DNA of 64,000 nucleotides from a virus: the IMG/VR virus record IMGVR_UViG_3300032246_000977, positions 1-64,000 of that record. One strand, 5' to 3'. Positions 1-7,821 of this stretch are shown here, piece after piece; within the stretch, counting starts at the first letter, position 1, and each line of letters begins with the position of its first letter. The notes under the pieces were generated by a model. The model was not told the origin of the DNA. It was given only the letters and a program-made list of their open reading frames with translations, and searched no databases. The position numbers and the translations under genes were made by a program.

Positions 1-258
1 ACTGACCAACATGTTTTTGTTGTTGGTCTTGTTTACAAGATTATCCTTGCGGATGTTGCTGAGTGCTTGTCCATATAAGCTATAGCTAAGAGCATTGATA
101 ATTGTGGTTTTACCTGTGCCGTTACGACTGCCATCACCGCCTAGATCCAAGTTTTCACCCAACACAAGTGTCAAGTCCTTGCGATCAAAGTCAATAGCTT
201 GTGTGCTATTGCCCACACTCATAAAATTCTTTACGGTTAAGTTTTTTATATGGATCAT
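1..258 (-). CDS. 46: gp46-like recombination endonuclease subunit (SbcC/Rad50 family), N-terminal part
   Basis: The first 86 residues of an SMC-like ATPase are visible; the rest runs off the left edge. They contain a nucleotide-binding loop SRNGTGKTT at about residues 44-52 followed by INALSYSLYGQ, the arrangement seen in T4 gp46. With gp47 this protein forms the Mre11/Rad50-type nuclease that resects DNA ends for phage recombination and recombination-dependent replication. The ATG overlaps the stop of the gp47 gene (ATGA), so the two are translationally coupled and gp46 is distal on the minus strand. The family assignment rests on the P-loop and on the adjacent gp47 gene. Confidence 0.9.
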   Translation of the reverse strand, partial: MIHIKNLTVKNFMSVGNSTQAIDFDRKDLTLVLGENLDLGGDGSRNGTGKTTIINALSYSLYGQALSNIRKDNLVNKTNNKNMLVS

Positions 259-1268
259 AGGTTCTGATAGATCTTTAACAATAGTTTTGGATCGTAAAAT
301 TCACTTTCAATATTGGTTAGTTGATCAGTTACAATCTGATCTACACTTTCAAACTTGACTTCACCAGGTGCCATGTCTAAATCTACAGCTGAACTTTTAA
401 CAGGGATCAAGGCCATTTCTCTTAAGTTATAATCTTTAACAAATGTGTCCTTGATAAAGTTAGCTTCTTCGTAGCTGATGTCAATATCTAATTCTACACG
501 AACATGCATGTTGGGTACAAGTATCGTGGGTGCCGAATCAATGACCTGACTTAATTTAAGCACACGATACATGGGTTGTCCTGGCCACGCATGATACACT
601 GGCTCACTTCCCCACTCAAGTATCATCATGCCACGATCAGCATCGCCGGCGTCAGCATAGTTGTGTGGAAAGCAGTTGCCAATGTAGTTGATATTCTTTT
701 TCTGTTGTCGTAAATGGAAGTGCCCACTGAACACCTTGTCAAAACCGCCAAAACTTTCTACCTTGACTTCGCCGTGGTCTGGCATTTCTACCATGGCATT
801 CATTTTAAAGTGTGGCAGTTCAAAATGCCCAAACATGTACTTGGCTGACATTTTTGGAATACGTTTATGATCATCACCCACCAGCCAGGGTGCGATTATG
901 ACATCGCCGTCTTGGAACCAATCATTGACAATCTGTATGTTGGGGATATGTTTGGCCCATTCAGTACTGTAGATATCTCGTTTGTCACGGTAATACAAAT
1001 CGTGATTGCCAGGAATAAAGTAAAAACGCTCAAAGGCTTTTGACAGTTTTTCCAGACTACGCAGACTGTACTGCAAGGTCTGCATGTTGATGGCCGCACG
1101 TTGATGGCTCCAATCGCCCAAGAACATGCCAGTTTCACATCCGTTGGCCTTAGCCGTTGCAATAAACCAATCAATGAAATCACTACAGTCTTGATTGTGT
1201 TGCAGGCTGTTAGACTTTAGGCCAAAGTGAATATCGGTACATACTGCTACTTTTTTAAATAGACTCAT
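255..1268 (-). CDS. 47: gp47-like recombination endonuclease subunit (SbcD/Mre11 phosphoesterase)
   Basis: This is a 337-residue calcineurin-type metallophosphoesterase, the length of T4 gp47. Metal-ligand motifs are in order: TDIH (11-14), LGDW (50-53), PGNHD (86-90), GHFELPH, and SGHFHLRQ further on. It is the nuclease subunit partner of gp46 and acts on double-strand breaks in phage DNA. It is the first gene of a minus-strand pair with gp46 (4 bp ATGA overlap). The start ATG at 1268 sits just below a sigma70-like promoter. No truncation or missing catalytic residue is seen. Confidence 0.92.
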   Translation of the reverse strand: MSLFKKVAVCTDIHFGLKSNSLQHNQDCSDFIDWFIATAKANGCETGMFLGDWSHQRAAINMQTLQYSLRSLEKLSKAFERFYFIPGNHDLYYRDKRDIYSTEWAKHIPNIQIVNDWFQDGDVIIAPWLVGDDHKRIPKMSAKYMFGHFELPHFKMNAMVEMPDHGEVKVESFGGFDKVFSGHFHLRQQKKNINYIGNCFPHNYADAGDADRGMMILEWGSEPVYHAWPGQPMYRVLKLSQVIDSAPTILVPNMHVRVELDIDISYEEANFIKDTFVKDYNLREMALIPVKSSAVDLDMAPGEVKFESVDQIVTDQLTNIESEFYDPKLLLKIYQNL

Positions 1269-1275
1269 ATCCTAG

Positions 1276-1304
1276 AGTATACACTATAAATTTGGGTTTT
1301 GCAA
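1276..1304 (-). promoter_or_regulatory. sigma70-like promoter for gp47-gp46
   Basis: Reading the minus strand, TTGCAA (1304-1299) is followed after exactly 17 bases by TATACT (1281-1276), and the gp47 ATG begins 7 bases later. The -35 box overlaps the loop and right side of a small hairpin that follows the gp55 gene. This suits an early or middle promoter read by host RNA polymerase; the assignment is by consensus only. Confidence 0.55.
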
Positions 1305-1307
1305 CCC
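1294..1307 (-). terminator. weak hairpin after gp55
   Basis: GGGTT-TTGC-AACCC forms a 5 bp stem between the gp55 stop and the gp47 start. On the minus strand only AAATTT follows rather than a long T run, so it would be a weak terminator. Its loop supplies part of the -35 box of the gp47 promoter. Confidence 0.35.
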
Positions 1308-1313
1308 ATCTGG

Positions 1314-2225
1314 TTAAGTTTCGTCGTTGTATTCAGCAATATCAATATTGGTAACCACAGAACCAAAGTTAGGATTCTTTTTGCCTGCGTTCTGTCTGGT
1401 CCACGAAGGATTAAGACCGTTCATCTCTAACACGTCGTCACGGATGTTTTGATTTTTCTTTTCTAAATTAAGAATGCGAGTAAAACTGTTAGTGATAGCA
1501 GCAGTGTAGTAAGCAAAAGGATTTTGAGATTTCGACTCGTCAAACTGTAGTCCGATCTGTGATAATTGTAATAGTGCTTGTCCACGCATTTCTTCATTGT
1601 AAGTGTATCCTCTCCAGTTGCTACGAGTAGCATAACGTTCGCACAGCTTCATGTACATGGTAGCAAGTGTGCGTGTAGTTTGTCCGTGATCCTTGCTGAA
1701 TTCTCCATGTTCAAAATCGCCAACCCAGTGACTTTTACCTACTTGGAATGGCTGTTTATTCTCGTCCAGGCGATAGTGATAAAACGGTGGAAAGTTCAAG
1801 CGTACATGCTTTTCGTCCAGCACAGGAATGTCCAACAGGTCAGCCAAGGGATCTTCTTCGGCTAGGTCTAGTTCAAAAATATCTTCTATTTTTTTCTTTT
1901 TGGCAGCAGTTTTAGGCACCTTTTTGGGTGTCATTGGTATGTGTTCCCAACAAGTAATGCGGAATACCAAGTCGGTATTGGCAATTTTCTTAGGGTCTAC
2001 TATGACACCTTCACGCTTTAAGCGATCAGCTTTGTTACGACGAGCTTCGGCAATTGTACGCTGATTAATTTTTTCTACTGTGGGTAGAATGATGTCGTAC
2101 TGGTGATCCGTTACAGGATCTAGGTATGCACAGTAGGTGTTTTTGCTAAGGTGTATTTGTTTTAAGATATCTCTGTTGTTGAGATAATTGGTTTTTGCTG
2201 GTGTTCTTGTGGATGTAGTTGACAC
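1314..2225 (-). CDS. 55: gp55-like sigma factor for late transcription
   Basis: This 303-residue protein has the sigma-70 region 2-like core seen in T4-like phage gp55: YNEEMRGQALLQLSQIGL followed by FDESKSQNPFAYYTAAITNS and FTRILNLEKKNQNIR. It should direct host RNA polymerase to late promoters. It is longer than T4 gp55 (185 residues) because of an N-terminal part with a lysine/acidic linker around residues 110-130. The start is a GTG at 2225 with AGGAG 8 bases upstream; no nearer ATG fits better. It is the natural partner of the RTAAATAY motifs in front of the virion genes. Its own upstream region carries both a sigma70-like promoter and a late-type motif. Confidence 0.82.
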   Translation of the reverse strand: MSTTSTRTPAKTNYLNNRDILKQIHLSKNTYCAYLDPVTDHQYDIILPTVEKINQRTIAEARRNKADRLKREGVIVDPKKIANTDLVFRITCWEHIPMTPKKVPKTAAKKKKIEDIFELDLAEEDPLADLLDIPVLDEKHVRLNFPPFYHYRLDENKQPFQVGKSHWVGDFEHGEFSKDHGQTTRTLATMYMKLCERYATRSNWRGYTYNEEMRGQALLQLSQIGLQFDESKSQNPFAYYTAAITNSFTRILNLEKKNQNIRDDVLEMNGLNPSWTRQNAGKKNPNFGSVVTNIDIAEYNDET

Positions 2226-2245
2226 TAACGAATCTCCTAATAATA

Positions 2246-2278
2246 TATTTATTGTAGCACAAAAACCACAGTTGTCAA
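2246..2278 (-). promoter_or_regulatory. promoter region of gp55: sigma70-like plus overlapping late-type motif
   Basis: On the minus strand TTGACA (2278-2273), a 16 base spacer ending in TGC (extended -10), and TACAAT (2256-2251) form a good sigma70 promoter. Directly overlapping it is ATAAATATA (TAAATA at 2251-2246), matching the late motif in front of virion genes. This would allow early expression followed by self-sustained late expression of gp55 (inference). Confidence 0.55.
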
Positions 2279-2311
2279 CCGGAAATCATAATCTGGGTGG
2301 TTTATTTTACC

Positions 2312-2320
2312 GGTAAATAT
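2312..2320 (+). promoter_or_regulatory. late promoter motif for the virion operon
   Basis: GGTAAATAT lies 18 bases before the ATG of the first virion gene and matches the RTAAATAY motif repeated at 11127, 11534, 29689, 30467 and 39507. It sits in a 12 bp palindrome (2306-2317). AGGA at 2325-2328 is the ribosome binding site. Confidence 0.55.
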
Positions 2321-2337
2321 ATGATAGGAACAATACC

Positions 2338-4671
2338 ATGCCATTTATACCAGACCCTAATAACCCCACTGGCCCTTTTATCGAAATAACCGATGCTGAG
2401 TATAAAATCTGGGTTAACAATGTAGTGTCAGGAAATAACGCAATTCCTGAAACACAAGCTGTTCGACTTCAAGAAGTGCCGCCACCAGCGGTGCCCCCAG
2501 CAGCTACTGCGGTTCAAACAGACAGCACAGTTTCCGTCGGGCAAGAACTAAATGAATATGGCGATGTGTACACACCGTTACCTACACAAAATGTAATTGC
2601 TCAGCGTCAAGCTGGGGCAATCACAGAGGAGCAAGCACAGCAGATTCTCAAATTTGGCGGAACTGTTCCAACTTCTGAAATTAACACCAATTCGGCTACA
2701 TCGGGATTAACGCCAGCACAGTTAAGTGCCCTGGGTGGAGCTGACCCCACTGATCCTTTTATTCGTGCCAGGTTAGGGTTACCAACCTTAGGTGTAAGTC
2801 AACCAACCTTGGTTGATGTTGTCAGCAATATTAGTTTTCCTAGCCTTAGCAGTATTCAAACCAGCATTGGAAATACATTTGCCAGCATTGCTGATTTTTT
2901 TACTCCTGCCTCATCTACTGTGTCGGCCAGCTCAGTAAAAACAACACCAACAGGCCCACAATTTCAAAATGAGTACGGAGATTTTTATACTCCCATTGAT
3001 CCGGTACCTGCCAGTTCAGTACAACCCGCTGCCACCTCTCCTCAGTTGCAAAATGAGTACGGAGATTTTTATACTCCCATTGATCCGGTACCTGTTAGTT
3101 CGGTACAGACTACACCAACTGATCCATTAAGTGATGCCTACTACGAACAATTTGTACAATCTTTTAGCGAAGCAGACGTACAAACTGGTCCTGCCTTTGC
3201 ACCCACAGCCGCACTAGATGAAACACCGTTGGTTTCTGTTAGTGAGGTAGATACTTTCCCAACAAATGTAAATCCTAATATTAATCCTGAAGTACCAAAA
3301 TTACCTAGTGAAGTAAGCAGTGGATTTTATGACAACACTCCTGTGGTAGTAGATGCACCAGTTACCGATCCAGTGCCCGAGACTTCAGTACAGTTTGATG
3401 CCAATAATGTAGATCCTGCTGTTGATGCAGAAGCACAAGCACCAGTTGAAGATCCAGTGCCACTAAGCGAATTAGATCAAGTTCCGGTAGCACCTTACGA
3501 TGACAGTGAAGCGGCCAACGCACAATTAAACCAAGACCTTGCTGACGCCGCCGAAGCCAATACTGATCTAGTAGAAATACCGCCTCCAGTTGACCCAGAA
3601 CAAGATCCCACTGCCGGCGGGAATTTTGTAGAAACAGAGCCCGGTGTATATACTGTTGCTGAAGACATTCCAGAAGGCGACGCTGAAGAACAAGAGTTGG
3701 TTCCAATTCCAGGACCTGATGTTTCAGCTACTGATGTTAATACTAATCCGTCACCAGTACCTTTGTCTGACGCACAACAACAAGCCCAGGAAAATGTTGC
3801 TACCGCAGGAAACAACCCAGCGGACACTGCTGCTGGTGCTGCAGCAATCACACAAGGATTTATAGATCAAGCTCGCCAACAACAGACCATAGCAAATCAA
3901 CGTCGCCAGGTCAATAACGGCGACTGGCGTGTGAGATTAAGACTAGCACCCAGTGCCAATTATCTTTACAAATCACCTAGTCCTGGAATTATGCAACCAC
4001 TGTCAATTACCGACGGTGTATTATTTCCTTACCTGCCCACAATTGATACTGCTTACAAAGCCGACTATGATCCTTATACCTTGACCCATTCAAACTACAA
4101 AGGTTATTTTTACAAAGGCAGTTATGTTGATGCGGTTAACCTTAGATGTCCATTTACTGCACAAAGCAGTAGTGAGGCCAATTATTTGTTGGCTGTGATT
4201 ACTTTCTTCAAATCTGTGACCAAAATGTTCTACGGACAAGATGCACAACGTGGAGCTCCTCCTCCGTTGGTATTTTTGTCCGGCTTAGGCGAATATCAAT
4301 TCAATGAACATCCTTGCGTGGTCAGCCAGTTCAATCTTAACTTGCCCACAGATGTAGACTATATTCGTGCTGGCAGTCCCAACAACGTGGGAATAAATCT
4401 AACCAATCAGCGAGCACGTCAAGATGTATCAATTCCTGGTGGCGGCAACCTGGGCAGATGGGCACAATTACTAGCACAAGGTATTAGCAAAGGTGCTATA
4501 GACAATCCTCCAGCACCACCTACACTAGGATTAAATAGTCCAACCTATGTACCTACCAAGATGGAAATTTCAATTACACTATTGCCAATACAAAGCCGTC
4601 AACAGGTCAGCAAACAGTTTAGCGTCAAAGAATTTGCCAATGGCAATTTAATTAAAGGAGGATTCTGGTAA
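2338..4671 (+). CDS. baseplate/tail-tube structural protein (gp48/gp54-like C-terminal domain, tentative)
   Basis: 777 residues. Residues 1 to about 510 are a low-complexity region rich in Pro, Val, Asp, Gln and Thr with internal repeats (NEYGDFYTPIDPVP twice). The folded part is C-terminal (about 530-777) and includes LTHSNYKGYFYKGS, ANYLLAVITFFKSVTKMFYG and NEHPCVVSQFNLNLPTDVDY, a pattern I recall from baseplate tube proteins of marine T4-like phages, where gp48/gp54 have a tail-tube fold. First gene of the virion operon and directly before gp53, which supports a baseplate role. The exact T4 equivalent is uncertain. The long disordered head is unusual for a tube protein. Confidence 0.5.
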   Translation: MPFIPDPNNPTGPFIEITDAEYKIWVNNVVSGNNAIPETQAVRLQEVPPPAVPPAATAVQTDSTVSVGQELNEYGDVYTPLPTQNVIAQRQAGAITEEQAQQILKFGGTVPTSEINTNSATSGLTPAQLSALGGADPTDPFIRARLGLPTLGVSQPTLVDVVSNISFPSLSSIQTSIGNTFASIADFFTPASSTVSASSVKTTPTGPQFQNEYGDFYTPIDPVPASSVQPAATSPQLQNEYGDFYTPIDPVPVSSVQTTPTDPLSDAYYEQFVQSFSEADVQTGPAFAPTAALDETPLVSVSEVDTFPTNVNPNINPEVPKLPSEVSSGFYDNTPVVVDAPVTDPVPETSVQFDANNVDPAVDAEAQAPVEDPVPLSELDQVPVAPYDDSEAANAQLNQDLADAAEANTDLVEIPPPVDPEQDPTAGGNFVETEPGVYTVAEDIPEGDAEEQELVPIPGPDVSATDVNTNPSPVPLSDAQQQAQENVATAGNNPADTAAGAAAITQGFIDQARQQQTIANQRRQVNNGDWRVRLRLAPSANYLYKSPSPGIMQPLSITDGVLFPYLPTIDTAYKADYDPYTLTHSNYKGYFYKGSYVDAVNLRCPFTAQSSSEANYLLAVITFFKSVTKMFYGQDAQRGAPPPLVFLSGLGEYQFNEHPCVVSQFNLNLPTDVDYIRAGSPNNVGINLTNQRARQDVSIPGGGNLGRWAQLLAQGISKGAIDNPPAPPTLGLNSPTYVPTKMEISITLLPIQSRQQVSKQFSVKEFANGNLIKGGFW
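2965..3094 (+). repeat. two-copy in-frame direct repeat, 84 bp period
   Basis: A stretch of about 46 bases beginning CAAAATGAGTACGGAG occurs at 2965 and again, identical, at 3049, and similarity continues for some 14 more bases. It encodes QNEYGDFYTPIDPVP twice. A decayed third copy (NEYGDVYTPL) is encoded near 2550. The near-perfect DNA identity suggests recent duplication within the linker of the structural protein. Confidence 0.8.
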
Positions 4672-4973
4672 TGGCCACCACTTACGATTCAACCAGTCCG
4701 TACTTTACTACAGGATACAGTCAATTTTTCTTGGATGTAATGACCAATCGTCCTATACCCAAAGAAAACGACGATCGCTTGTTTAAAATCAATGTGACTT
4801 ATCAATACCGACCTGATATGTTGGCATATGACTTGTATGATACGCCAAATCTTTGGTGGGTATTTTATCAACGCAATCCCAACACCTTAACAGCACCACC
4901 TTTGGATTTCAAAGCCGGTACCACAATTTATCTACCCAAAATTACTACCTTACGATCAGTACTAGGATTCTAA
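4671..4973 (+). CDS. 53: gp53-like baseplate wedge protein
   Basis: A 100-residue protein with the core FKINVTYQYRPDMLAYDLYD - TPNLWWVFYQRNPN - FKAGTTIYLP, the signature of the LysM-like gp53 wedge family of T4-like phages; T4 gp53 is longer (196 residues), so this is a compact form. In T4, gp53 joins adjacent wedges into the hexagonal baseplate. ATG overlaps the preceding stop by one base (TAATG). It lies between the tube-like protein and the hub candidate, as expected for a baseplate gene. Confidence 0.75.
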   Translation: MATTYDSTSPYFTTGYSQFFLDVMTNRPIPKENDDRLFKINVTYQYRPDMLAYDLYDTPNLWWVFYQRNPNTLTAPPLDFKAGTTIYLPKITTLRSVLGF

Positions 4974-4974
4974 C

Positions 4975-7821
4975 ATGGCAGAAGACTACGATTATGCTGC
5001 TGGCCTAGCCGGAACCGATCCAGACCTAGCACCTGTTGACAGTGCTGGTGACGTTGTTACTGAAGAAGCACAGGCTCGCAGTGATGACGCTTATGCCGGC
5101 AACCCACCCGATGATCCAGCACCGGAACCCATTGATGTTGAAGGCAGAATAACCGCCGAAGATGTTGAAGTTGGCACCAACGATCCAATCAGAACATTAA
5201 ACAACACACAGGCCACGCCACCTTCTGATCCTAATGCCCGTGGCAATTTCTTTCCAGGCCGAGCAACCACACAAGGCGGAGTAGGAGCACCCGGAGACGA
5301 CTCAGGTGCTGTAACTAAAAATACTACAAGAACTGCAATCGATGGAGTGTTCAACACTGGCAAAATTATACCACAGGCCAACATATTAGATCAGTACGGT
5401 AGTTATACCTATGCGGCCAGTTTATACTTGATGAAGCCCGAAGCCTACACACAGTTAATGAAGTCATCAAAAAAAACCATAGCCGGCAGTCAATTATTAA
5501 TTCAAAGTGGTGGTGCTCCAGTAGGCGGCCGCAATCCTTATTTTTCCAATGATTATTACATTGATAAAATTGTTCTTAAAAGCGTAATTACAGGCAAGGG
5601 CACCAATGCCGCACACAATGTCAATGACGTAAAATTTACCATTACAGAACCCAATGGTATATCTTTAATACCAAATCTTGACAAAGCTGTGCAATCGTAT
5701 CTGGGCGGTGCAGGTGAAAAAAAGAAAAACTATGCGTCAGCTGTTTATCTTTTGGTCATTAGATTCTATGGCTATGACGATACTGGAAAATTAGTTCAAG
5801 GCGGCGTTCCTGGAGTATTCAACGGCACCGGTGCTGGCAGTGCATTTGTTGAAAAATTTTATCCCATTACCATAAGTGATATTAAATTCAAAGTGGCCAA
5901 CAAAGTTGTAGAATATGAAGTAACCGGCACTGCCGTCAGCACACAAGTTGCAGCTGGTGCAGTACGTGGTAGTATTCCATACAATGTTGAGCTAGGCGGA
6001 ATGACCGTAAAAGAAGCCCTCAACGGCCCGGCACAAATAGTAGATGGAAAAACTGGAAAACCAGTCAACGACACCAATGCCGCAGATCAAGTCACAGGGT
6101 CGCGTACAGTTGCTGGTGCAACTGCTGTGCCTACCACTAATGAACGAGAAAGCACCACAACATCTGAGGCACCGGGAGCCGAAGGCAGTGCCGAAGCTAA
6201 TGCACCAGCTGCACCACCCAAGGCCAGTTCAGCTCCCTCACCAAAACCTACAATACGTCAAGGATTGTTTTCGGCACTCAATCAATTTCAACAAGAGTTG
6301 GTTAAAAAAGGAATTTATACCTACGCAGATACCTACAGCGTAGAATTTGCTAACCCTAGTCTAGAACAAGCAACAATACAAGTCAAGAATCCAGAAAAGA
6401 ATCAAACTGGGTCGTCCAAGCCTGCTACAGCGGCCGACGCAAAAGACCCAGCAAAGAATCGTGTAGACAATAAAACTAGAAATCTCAGTGTAGTAGCCGG
6501 AACACAAATTGTACAGTTCATAACCAAGATTCTACAAAACAGCAGTTATGTTACTGATCAGGCCATTGTCAAAGCCAGTGAACAACCCAGCGGCAAATTG
6601 GAATCCAATGGTAAACCTGGCAACAATGTGGCCAGTTTCAAAATCAACATGATAGCCACGCCCAAGAAATATGATCCTAAACGCAATGACTATGCCTACG
6701 ACATCAAGTATGTGGTCAGCCCTTACAAGCTCAGTAACTTGATCTCCAACTACTATCAAATACCCAAATTCAATGGAGTACACAAAGAATACAACTATTG
6801 GTTCACCGGAGAAAACACACAGGTTCTTAGCTATGAACAAAGTTACAATGCTTTGTATCATGCAGTGATGTCTGGCAATCCTGGACAACTGGGTGGAACA
6901 ATAATTCAAGATGCTATTAAAACCAATTTCCAACCCAACAGTAACGAAAGCAATCAAGGTGCCAAAAATAATGTCAACGAAATTGGTGCTAACTTTACAG
7001 ATGCGTTGTTTAATCCAGGTGATTTAGCCAGTGCTACATTGCAAATCATAGGCGATCCAGCCTGGCTTCAGCAAGGAGATGTAAATCCGGTATTTGCCAA
7101 AACGTTTAATCCTAATCCGTTTATGGCCGACGGCACCATTAACTTTGACAGTCAACAAATTTTGTTTGAAATTTTAATTAATACTCCTAGTGACTACAAT
7201 CTTGCTACAGGTATTATTGATCCAAATGTACGAAATACCGTGTTTCAAAGTAATAACAAACCTGGTGCTACCAGACAAAGTTATGTGTATCAAGCCACCG
7301 AATGCCTAAGTGAATTTGCACGAGGCAAGTTTACCCAAACACTCAAAGGTGTATTGTTAACTTACTTGCCAGATCAGACCTTTAAGGATCGTCAAGCGTC
7401 GGGTCGCCCTGCTGTTGGTGCTAAGAAAAATGCGGCCCTAGGAAGTAGACCTACTGCCACAGGCGGAGTAAATAATGCCGCTGGAAGAATTGGCAATGGC
7501 ACATTACCAGGCACTGCTGGCACTGGATCTAATGCAGGAACTAGAGATACTACTAACCCGGCTGCTACTGAAAATACACCAGGAGAATGGACAGAAGTTG
7601 ACGGAGTGATGGTCAGTACTGAAGATGAATGGATTGACAACGGCGACGGAACATTTACACTAGCCGAAGACGCCAACAATCAACTTGATATTCCAGAAAT
7701 AGATCCAGGACCCGAAGATCCTACATCAGATGGCGACATTGAGCCAATTGATGCTGCTGGCGGAGATGCAGAAAATGACGGTATAATTGAAGATGGACAA
7801 ATAATGGCGAGAGAGGCATAA
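4975..7821 (+). CDS. large virion structural protein, candidate baseplate hub (gp27-like position)
   Basis: 948 residues, not firmly recognised. The ends are low complexity: residues 1-120 are Asp/Pro/Ala rich, and 820-948 are Gly/Asn then Asp/Glu rich. The ordered part includes YTYAASLYLMKPEAYTQL, NPYFSNDYYIDKIVLKS, KFTITEPNGISLIPNL and YLLVIRFYGYDDTGK, a series I associate with hub-like proteins of large myoviruses, then a Pro/Ser/Ala linker at about 385-435, and a second folded region (about 435-800) with YDIKYVVSPYKLSNLISNYY. It sits directly before the gp5-like spike gene (TAATG overlap), the position expected for the gp27 partner of gp5. The hub call is inference from position. Confidence 0.4.
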   Translation: MAEDYDYAAGLAGTDPDLAPVDSAGDVVTEEAQARSDDAYAGNPPDDPAPEPIDVEGRITAEDVEVGTNDPIRTLNNTQATPPSDPNARGNFFPGRATTQGGVGAPGDDSGAVTKNTTRTAIDGVFNTGKIIPQANILDQYGSYTYAASLYLMKPEAYTQLMKSSKKTIAGSQLLIQSGGAPVGGRNPYFSNDYYIDKIVLKSVITGKGTNAAHNVNDVKFTITEPNGISLIPNLDKAVQSYLGGAGEKKKNYASAVYLLVIRFYGYDDTGKLVQGGVPGVFNGTGAGSAFVEKFYPITISDIKFKVANKVVEYEVTGTAVSTQVAAGAVRGSIPYNVELGGMTVKEALNGPAQIVDGKTGKPVNDTNAADQVTGSRTVAGATAVPTTNERESTTTSEAPGAEGSAEANAPAAPPKASSAPSPKPTIRQGLFSALNQFQQELVKKGIYTYADTYSVEFANPSLEQATIQVKNPEKNQTGSSKPATAADAKDPAKNRVDNKTRNLSVVAGTQIVQFITKILQNSSYVTDQAIVKASEQPSGKLESNGKPGNNVASFKINMIATPKKYDPKRNDYAYDIKYVVSPYKLSNLISNYYQIPKFNGVHKEYNYWFTGENTQVLSYEQSYNALYHAVMSGNPGQLGGTIIQDAIKTNFQPNSNESNQGAKNNVNEIGANFTDALFNPGDLASATLQIIGDPAWLQQGDVNPVFAKTFNPNPFMADGTINFDSQQILFEILINTPSDYNLATGIIDPNVRNTVFQSNNKPGATRQSYVYQATECLSEFARGKFTQTLKGVLLTYLPDQTFKDRQASGRPAVGAKKNAALGSRPTATGGVNNAAGRIGNGTLPGTAGTGSNAGTRDTTNPAATENTPGEWTEVDGVMVSTEDEWIDNGDGTFTLAEDANNQLDIPEIDPGPEDPTSDGDIEPIDAAGGDAENDGIIEDGQIMAREA

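Noticed and set aside
3362-3851. Long minus-strand open frames opposite the Pro-rich structural gene
   Set aside because: They arise from skewed codon use of the plus gene, have low-complexity products, no ribosome binding site, and oppose a clear structural gene.
6532-6957. Minus-strand open frame of 141 residues within the hub candidate gene
   Set aside because: No ribosome binding site or recognisable pattern; lies wholly opposite a long structural gene.
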